A DNA stretch of 64,000 nucleotides from NCBI GenBank assembly GCA_015680905.1, contig JADFTS010000100.1, forward strand, positions 20,159 to 84,158, read 5' to 3'. The notes beneath the pieces were generated by a model. It had not been told where the DNA came from, made no database searches, and was given only the letters and a program-made list of their open reading frames with translations. This document shows, piece by piece, positions 56,700 to 64,000 of the stretch (positions within the stretch are counted from its first letter, which is position 1; every line of letters starts with the position of its first letter). The position numbers were made by a program, and so were the translations under genes. This DNA is from Coptis chinensis. Its lineage: Eukaryota > Streptophyta > Magnoliopsida > Ranunculales > Ranunculaceae.

Positions 56700-59600
56700 C
56701 TTAAAGAAAAACTCATTCGGCTCGACCCAAATCCCTTCACAATTTTCACGAGCATAAGGCAATGGCAATTCATTAGCTAAATCAAAGGAGTCAATAGTTG
56801 GCGGCACTTTGTCTCAGAATGGAATCATCATCGAACCCAAAGATCATCGTTCTTATTGCGATAGTCTCTTTCAGAGTTGCAAGGACAACTCCACCATCCC
56901 ATATTTAGTTGGTCACTCACATAAAAACTTGCTTGGCTTGGGACGCTAAAATAAAAGGGTCGAACTTGTGGCCAACTTTACCAAGTTGCACGTGATGTGA
57001 AACCCAATTCATCAACCTTAATGCCTCTCTTTGTCTGTCAACCCAATCACACTTGAAAATAGGAATCTCAAGGTCAAGTAATCCAACACCCATACTTCAA
57101 GAAGCACACCATAAAAGCACATATCCAAATTACAGGATTCTTGTCCTTGGCACTAGAAATCTGCATTGTTGAGGCCACTACACCGACTCCAATCGCTTTT
57201 GTTGACTAGTTTAGCTTCTCGGTCCTTTGTGTGATAGCTAAAACCCTTAACTTCATATCCGAATATTTTAGCACATCTAGACTAGGTCCCATGGCCAAAA
57301 ACTGCAACGCTTTGAGACTTTGTTATTTGGTATGTCTTGCTCTTCCCTCAACCTGGTTCTCAAACAATATTAAGAACAGTTGTTTTAATTTTTTAAGTAA
57401 CAATAGAGTGTTAACAAAACATACCTTTTGGCGAAGCCAATTAATAAAGGTGCGATTATGCTCAAATTTTTATCCATTTTACACCCTTTTATGATGATTT
57501 TGAAGCCTTAGGTAGTCCATATGCTCCCTTTTATGTTAATAATTAAAAGAATACAAGTATTAACTACCAGCTCCCTTATATAAAACGTTGGAGATAAACA
57601 TCTAGTTAAATTGAACTATTGTGCGTTTATCTACTTACTTGATATAAGGCTGAACTTCTTTCATGTTTTCCAACACATAAAGATGTGCTTGTTGCCGACT
57701 TCTCATCAACTTCAACAACATGCTAACCCCCAATCGGTCTTCCACTCGCAAATTGTATCTCCATCTTCCAAATCATTGTCTGTCATGTTTCTTGTGGAAG
57801 GAACTCCAATTGCATCTACTTCACTCAAGAATTCAGCACAAAACTCAACAGCTTCTTCTTCTGAATATAATTCTCCGCCATACATCCTTCCTCGACGGTT
57901 TCGATTCCTAACATATCCCTTTAACACCATCATGTACCTAGAAAGTTTTTAAAGCTTTAAACCTTTGATACGTGCATTGTGAGACATTTAATAAATAAAT
58001 TAAAAAATCATTAACTTACCTCTCAAAGGGATACATCCATCGAAAAAAACTGGACCACATAGCTCGACCTCCTTACAAGATGAACTCACAAATGCACCAT
58101 GATGTCGAAGAATGATGGTGGGAAAAACTTTTCTAACAAACACAAAGTTACCACCAAATCTTTCTGAATATTATCCAATTTCGACACATCCACTATTTTT
58201 GTGCAAAGAGCATTAAAGAAGAAGCATAACCGAATAATGGTATACCTCACATGCTTTGGCAACACCGATCGATCGCCACAGAAGAAGTTGTTGCATTAGT
58301 CGGTGGCAATCATGAGATTTAAGACCATATAATTTCAAATCTTTCATTGAAACACAAGATTTGAAATTAGAACAATATCCATCCGGGACCTTCGGGCCAA
58401 AAGCAAAGTTGTGTTGCAAACTTCCTCTTTCTTCTCTAGATAATGTATAACATGTCGGGCGTAGGTAGAATCTTGTCCCTCTCTCCTCGGTGCTAGTTCT
58501 TCCCTTAAGTGCATCTCTACAAGGTCAAGTCGGCTTTGAAGTGAATCCTTTGTTTTCAATGGAATATTAAGCAAAGTCCCAATGATGCTATCACACACAT
58601 TTTTCTCAATATGCATGACATCCAAGTTATGTCTCAAAAGCAAATGTCTCCAAGAAGGCAACTCAAAAATATAGATCTCTTTTTCCAAATGACCTTCCTC
58701 ATGATTTTTGTGTACACCATCAGTTTTCCTCCGCTTTGGTGTTTTCAGATCCTTAGAACTTATTTGCTCCTTTCCCCTTTTTCTTTTCTTTGAACCTTTG
58801 GACCTAATTCGCCTTCTCCTTCTTTTTGATTTTTTGACTTTCTAGCACTTTCTCGGTGGCTTTCCCCATGAGTTTTGAAATGCTCAACTTTTGTGAAGAT
58901 TTGCACCCCATTCAATGATTCTCGACTTGATCGCAGCTCTTGCTTACCATTAAATGGTCTTTTCTCCTTTCGTGCACGGATGGTTTTCGAAGCCATCTCC
59001 CCGTGGGTGCCCGTATACATTCTTCTTGCCGTGTTTCAATCTAATAGAATCTGTATTTTCCCCGCGATAATCGACAAGCAAGATACCCTTGACAAGATAA
59101 ACCAGCTAAGTTTCCAAAGGCGGAAAAATCAATCGATTGTCCACAATAGCACAGCCCTAAGTATAAAGGATTCTTGCTTATAGGCATCATATACCTCAAC
59201 ACCGGCTGCCATAACAACCAAGATCTTCAATCAAAGGTGCAAGATAAACATCAATGTTGTTACCAGGTTGGTGCGGACTGATATCAACAATGTTAACATT
59301 AAGAACTTTCTTCTTCATGCACAGCCATGGTGGCAGGTTGTAAGTCGCCAATATAACAGGCCAACAACTATGTCTGCTGCTAAGAGAACTGTGTGGATTA
59401 AAGCCATCGGTTGAAAGTGCAAACCGAAGACTTCTCGAATCACCAAAACTCGCCAAGATTGATCGACGCGGTCTCCATGCTTGGGAATCAGCAAGGTGAC
59501 TCATTTGACCATCAACTACCTCTCTTTCATTCGCATGCCATACCAAATTCTTCGCCGTTTCAACAGATTGAAACATTTTTTTAAGTCTAGGGATTATTGG

Positions 59601-60344
59601 GAAATACCATAGTACTTTTGCTGGAACACTATAATTTTGGTCAGGATTATTCTTTTTCACCTTATACCTTGACGCCCCACATGTAGGACAAGTAGTTCTA
59701 TCCTTGTTTATTAAACCTCTATAGAGAATACAATCATTGGGACATGCGAATCTTCTCATGCTTTATTCCAAAAATGCACAAAGTTTCCTTCGCCTCTCTC
59801 ATGGTCAAAGGCAGCTCATTGCAATAACTGGGAGCATATCCTTAAACAGAGCCAACACCATAGAGAAGCTTTTATCGACCACCCACTCATTGCCTTCACA
59901 TTGAAAAGCTTAACCGGAGATGATAACTTGGTGTATTTTTTACACCCGGCCGCATAAAGGTAAATCAGCTTCTTCAATCAGTTCACAAAGTTTTTCAGGG
60001 TTCCCCATGAAAGTCTCCCCGAGTGGCCTCAAACATTTTTATGATGTTTGCGGCCTCATCTAGTCCACCCTCATCAAAACCTTCCTCCTCGACTCCCTAC
60101 TCGATGTTGACTCCTTTGGAGCATCTTCCCCATGCCACACCCATGTGCAATACGCTTGTTCAATCCCTTTCGTTCTCGATGACGCCCCACCTCCACTATA
60201 TCAAATTCACATATTCCCACATTCAATGCATGGATTGGGGTATACAATTCTTACGCTTTGCATTATCAAAAGCAAATGTAAGAAACTGATTAACGCTTCT
60301 ACATATTCAGAGAAAATATATCTCGACATCCATGACTTGTCCAT
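56700..60344 (-). pseudogene. CACTA TNP2-type transposase, decayed
   Basis: The ATG at 60344 starts MDKSWMSRYIFSEYVEALIS, the N-terminal transposase-associated domain, followed by NPCIECGN. The TNP2 (Transposase_21) core is at 59759-59196 (FACPNDCILYRG, CPTCGASRYK, WYFPIIPRLKKMF, WHANERE, GFNPHSS, NIDVYLAPLIEDL) and 58688-58344 (LRHNLDVMHIEKNVCDSIIG). The C-terminal domain is at 57933-57712 (MMVLKGYVRNRNR, EEAVEFCAEFL) and 57060-56880 (VDRQREALRLMNWVSHH, a DUF4216-like end). TNP2 cuts the element ends. In-frame stops and shifts (e.g. near 59195 and 58340) and possible introns break it, so it is probably inactive. Confidence 0.88.
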
Positions 60345-60477
60345 CTCAAGCTACCAAAACAAAATACGATAAGTCCTTATTGTCGACAAAACAAGCAAAT
60401 ACTGAAAAATAGAGTTAACTGAAAAATATAGTCTAGTTTAAAATTAAAAACAAAAAATCATGTTAGATAACCATTTG

Positions 60478-60596
60478 TGAAACCTTCGCTTATAGCCCCT
60501 AAAGTAAACCTTCGCTTCATAAACCTTCGCTTATAGCCCCTAAAGTAAACCTTCGCTTATAGCCCCTAAAGTAAACCTTCGCTTCATAAACCAAAA
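60478..60596 (+). repeat. short tandem repeat
   Basis: AAACCTTCGCTTATAGCCCC with following TAAAGT occurs three times, interspersed with AAACCTTCGCTTCATAAACC. Confidence 0.85.
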
Positions 60597-62200
60597 ATAA
60601 AAACACTAACGACCACCTCAAATCAGGAATAAAGCACAAATTGTAAAAAAAAATCCAAATCAAATGAAAACCCATACCTTACTTTTACATTACTTTTACA
60701 TTTTTTAGAAGACATCATATACTCATTTTTTTTCATATACTCATTGACTGATCCAGGTAGGGAACGGGAAAAGCAATGGTAGTTTGAGACTTATTCCCTT
60801 TCTTGTAGTTGGAAAGATCGTGCCATGCAGTAGTCATTCTTATACATAGCTAGGTACAAAATGCGATATTCTTATTTATGCAAAGAACTGTTATACAAAA
60901 TTGTTCCTATTGAAAAATATAGGACCGTGCCTAGTATTTTTTGTGAAAGATTATCTGTATATAGTAGTTAAAATGAACAAGAAAGCACCCATTTGGAAAG
61001 GGTTGACTAACTATGTAAAACTCAAAGAACTTCACAAAAGCATGGGACAACAGAATAATTTTGTACCTTCGTTGTACCTTGCGCTTTAATTATAAATGAA
61101 AATTGAAGTTCTCTTATTTCCCATCCATTGATCCATGTAGACATGTAGTGATTGTCTCGAATGAGAGTAGTATGAGACAAAGAAATCAATTTCAGATAAT
61201 TATGTATCTTAGTTAAAAGTAAACAAACTTAGACGTTATATCAATTTTTCCAAAGAAATTTTTTTCGATCTACGAGAGTTAACTTAAACATAAAGCTTAA
61301 ATATTAGGTTATTGCGGTTTCTGCTCATTATGTATTTATGCCGTAAAATTTCAAAGTGAAGTAATTCTATTTTATTTCTTAAAAAACAAGATTCAAATGT
61401 TAGAAGGATCCTCAGGCAGACGGACTTGTCACAAAAAACAAAATTATACCCCAATTCAGATCCAAACACCGCATGGAGTGATATCTTCACCGCATGCGCC
61501 CGAAATATATTTTTTCCATTGATTTCATGTTTTCATTCACAAATTTTACAGAGAATTCCTACATAAGTAAAAAGACCTTACGTAAAAGACCTTTACTTCT
61601 CCCTCAAACCCAAGACGCTCTGCATGACAGAACTTCAGACAAGTTCTTCAAGGATTCCCAATAAAAACTAAATCCTACTCTATTGTATGCACTTCCTACC
61701 ACATCTCTATGCTTTCAACCTGAGCTTACCGTATACTCTTCTTCCAACTCACAAACATCTCTCCACAATTCTAAGTACCAAACCGACTTAGTTGATTTTT
61801 ACCAGGGGACCAACGACCGTTGTTACTTTTCAATACACCAATATGTTTAAAACCGTGAAGATGAGCTCACGAAATTCAAATAGTCCTACCTAAGTTTCAC
61901 TCTCAACTCTGAACTTGTTTCCCTCAAAGTTTCTTACTCTAAGGAGCATAAAAACATCAATTAGAACTTACAAAACATATAAACATGCAGACCAAACTTG
62001 ATGTGTATCAAATACTTGTCATAAAACAAGATTTACAGAGAATTCCTACATAAGTAAAGACCTTACTTCTCCCTCCAAACCCAAGAAGTTCTTCAAGGAT
62101 TCCCAATAAAAAATAAAACACTAACGACCACCTCAAATCGAATAAAGCACAAATTGTAAAAAAATCCAAATCAAATGAAAACCCATACCTTACTTGATTT
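60597..62200 (+). repeat. dispersed duplication within the CACTA 5' region
   Basis: 60600-60685 is repeated at 62115-62198 (ACTAACGACCACCTCAAATC ... ATGAAAACCCATACCTTACT). 61548-61610 is repeated at 62030-62088 (TTTACAGAGAATTCCTACAT ... CTTCTCCCTC), together with AAGTTCTTCAAGGATTCCCA at 61640 and 62086. Confidence 0.85.
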
Positions 62201-62659
62201 AACTGGATATTGTTGTTCGAGAGAGCTGTGAACACGTAGAAATCCTAACCACAATCAATTGAAATTCCCTGTTCCAAAAAAATATTGGTATACAACTCAA
62301 AACCAAAACTTTTACTGCAACAAATTCAAAATCGAATAGAGATAAAGAACTAACCTTTGTCCGCCTTCAATTACCGAACTGAATTTTGGAGAGGTAATAA
62401 ATTTTAGATGGAGAATGAGTGAAGAGAGAGTCGGAGGAATTGATTTAGGTTGAGAGAGTGAATTGAAGATAGAGTCGCGAAGTGTGTTTAGACTTTGAGT
62501 TTGAAGGAACGAAGCTCGCGAAGGTTAGCAAAAAAAAACGAAGCTCGCGAAAGTGTTTCTGAAGATAGAATTTGAAGAGTTTCAACTAAAGCGGAACTGA
62601 TGAGCTAACGGGTTACGCGGGTGTGTCGTGTTTTTTGTTTTAGTTGAGCTGTGGTCTTA

Positions 62660-62931
62660 GACAAAAAACTACCTAGGTCATATAATGGGTCAAACGGTCA
62701 CTTAAGAGTCTGATAATACGTAACTATTTTAGTGAAATAGTCACAAATAGTTCTCAACACATATACACCTTTTTTAGAAAAAACCATTTGTGACCGTTTC
62801 GAAAACGCACGTCACTAAAAACTTTATAAAACAGTCACAAAAACCCTTTTATGCCATTTGTGACCGTTTCGAACAGAATAGTCACAAATACCATTTTAAA
62901 ACAGTCACAAAAAGCCTTTTTTCTACTAGTG
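62660..62931. repeat. CACTA right terminus and subterminal repeats
   Basis: Copies of AGTCACAAA and GTGACCGTTTCGAA in both orientations, ending TTTTTTCTACTAGTG at 62931. They match the left subterminal motif. Confidence 0.9.
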
Positions 62932-64000
62932 ATACATGACAACCTGCTTTTAGCTCATGAGCTTATAAGAGGTTACAATAGAACTCATGACCCTCATAGA
63001 TGTTCTATCAAGATAGATGTATAAAAAGCTTATGACTCTGTCAGATGGGATTCCATGGAAATGATTTTGAAGAGATATAGATTTCCATACTCATTCATTA
63101 AATGGATAATCATGTGCTACACTACTCCTTCTTACTCAATTCTTGTAAATGGTTCTCCACAAGGTTATTTTAAAGGAAGGAAAGGATAGATTAAGATAGG
63201 GAAATCGGCTGTCTCCCTATCTATTTGTGATGGTTATGGAGGTGTTTGGACGGCTTATGTTGCAGACAATGGAAAGCAACAAGAGAATTGCCTACCACTC
63301 TAAGTGCAAGAGGATGCATGCCACACATTTGTGTTTTGAAGATGATGTCTTGTTATTTTGCAGAGGTGATAGGTTTGTTGTAGAAGGGACAAGAGAAGTG
63401 TTAGCAGATTTCTCACATCTCACTGGCTTGAAGCTCAATACAAGTAAAACCACTATGCTTACTGGTAGCATATCTGAGTATGGAAGCATGGATCTGGCAG
63501 ACATTCTTGGGGTTTCTCTTGTCAAACCTCTAGTCAAATACTTGGGGTTACCTTTAACATCATCGAGAATGGGCATGAAGGAATGTTTACCTCTGATAGA
63601 AATGTTTTATGCAAGAATAACAAATTGGAAGAATCGTATGCTGTCTTTTGCAGAGAGAGTGCAATTAATCCAATCAATGTTGCAATCCTTTCTTAGTTAT
63701 TGGGTAAAAACCTTTATGTTACCTAAAGGTGTGTTGACAAAAATTTCAAAAATCACAAACAGGTTCTTGTGGTCAAGGACCTCTATGGAAAGGAAAATCC
63801 ACAAAGCTAACCATGACACTCTAAGGTACAACAAGATGGAGGGTGGTCTAAACTTTATAGATGCAAAGGTTTGGAATGTAGTAGCCTACTGCGGACTCAT
63901 TTTCAAAATTGCCAACAAGGAGGTACCTTATGGACTAGGTTTTCTCTATTGGATTGCTTTGCTAAATGGTTCGCAGTTGAAGTTTGAGCTTTGAACTTTG
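62932..64000 (+). pseudogene. LINE-2 ORF2, second part of RT and linker
   Basis: Continues from ATA at 62932. RT blocks: DNLLLAHELIRGYNR, a stop in IDV*KAYDS (codon at about 63019), LVNGSPQGYF, then FEDDVLLFCRGD (63333-63370) in place of the usual FADD. The 63227-63994 frame is open for 255 codons and includes the thumb region (LNTSKTTMLTGS, VKYLGLPLTSSRMG, WKNRMLSFAERVQLIQSML), as in other plant LINEs. It runs off the window end. Confidence 0.9.

Larger units (their letters stand above)
60345..62659. other. 5' untranscribed/leader region of the CACTA element
   Basis: No coding similarity. It contains local duplications (annotated separately) between the TNP2 start codon and the right subterminal repeats, so the transposase promoter should lie here, read from the minus strand. 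62370-62640 on the minus strand is the least AT-rich part and the best candidate for promoter and leader. Confidence 0.4.

Overview
This is a stretch of plant nuclear DNA, most likely from a eudicot. It is intron-rich and AT-rich, made almost entirely of transposable elements nested in one another, with the decayed remains of one host gene. I see no gene with an intact reading frame of full length. The species cannot be told from the sequence.

Layout. (1) 1-7393 is the right-hand part of a CACTA-type element whose left end lies outside the window. It carries fragments of host genes: a CDPK-type protein kinase, an EXO70 exocyst subunit, a TBC/RabGAP domain and an unrecognised antisense reading frame. 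(2) 7394-13077 is non-coding, with small inverted-repeat elements, including a 326-bp hAT-type MITE with a perfect 8-bp target duplication. (3) 13083-18398 is a complete but frameshifted Copia retrotransposon. (4) 18482-27061 (minus strand) is an F-box/DUF295 pseudogene cut into four pieces by a LINE (18717-24902), a hAT-type MITE (25454-26226) and a probable solo LTR (26279-26706). A 10.7-kb Gypsy element (27063-37800) sits exactly on its start codon. That Gypsy element is itself split by a 3.7-kb solo LTR (28661-32355) and holds another hAT-type MITE (35854-36516). (5) 37806-40572 is the old upstream flank of the F-box gene, carrying three more small elements. (6) From about 40.6 kb to the end of the window is a second LINE. 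A 20.7-kb CACTA element (42198-62931) is inserted in its reverse-transcriptase domain with an ATA target duplication.

The large CACTA element is read from the minus strand. Its TNP2-type transposase gene (about 60344-56700) is followed by a long TNPA-like gene (about 56640-42956) that ends in a Ulp1-type cysteine-protease domain. The introns of the second gene are swollen with foreign DNA: an HSP70 retrocopy, a Gypsy gag remnant, organelle-like sequence, LINE pieces and a solo LTR.

The most informative result is that several nested insertions can be resolved to the base by their target-site duplications, and that the host reading frames close up in register across them. This gives a layered history for the locus. 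I found no evidence for a new defence or RNA-guided system. The most unusual candidates are the Ulp1-domain CACTA gene with its very large introns, the multi-gene capture in the first CACTA element, and a dense TTGAC (W-box-like) array inside the large solo LTR.
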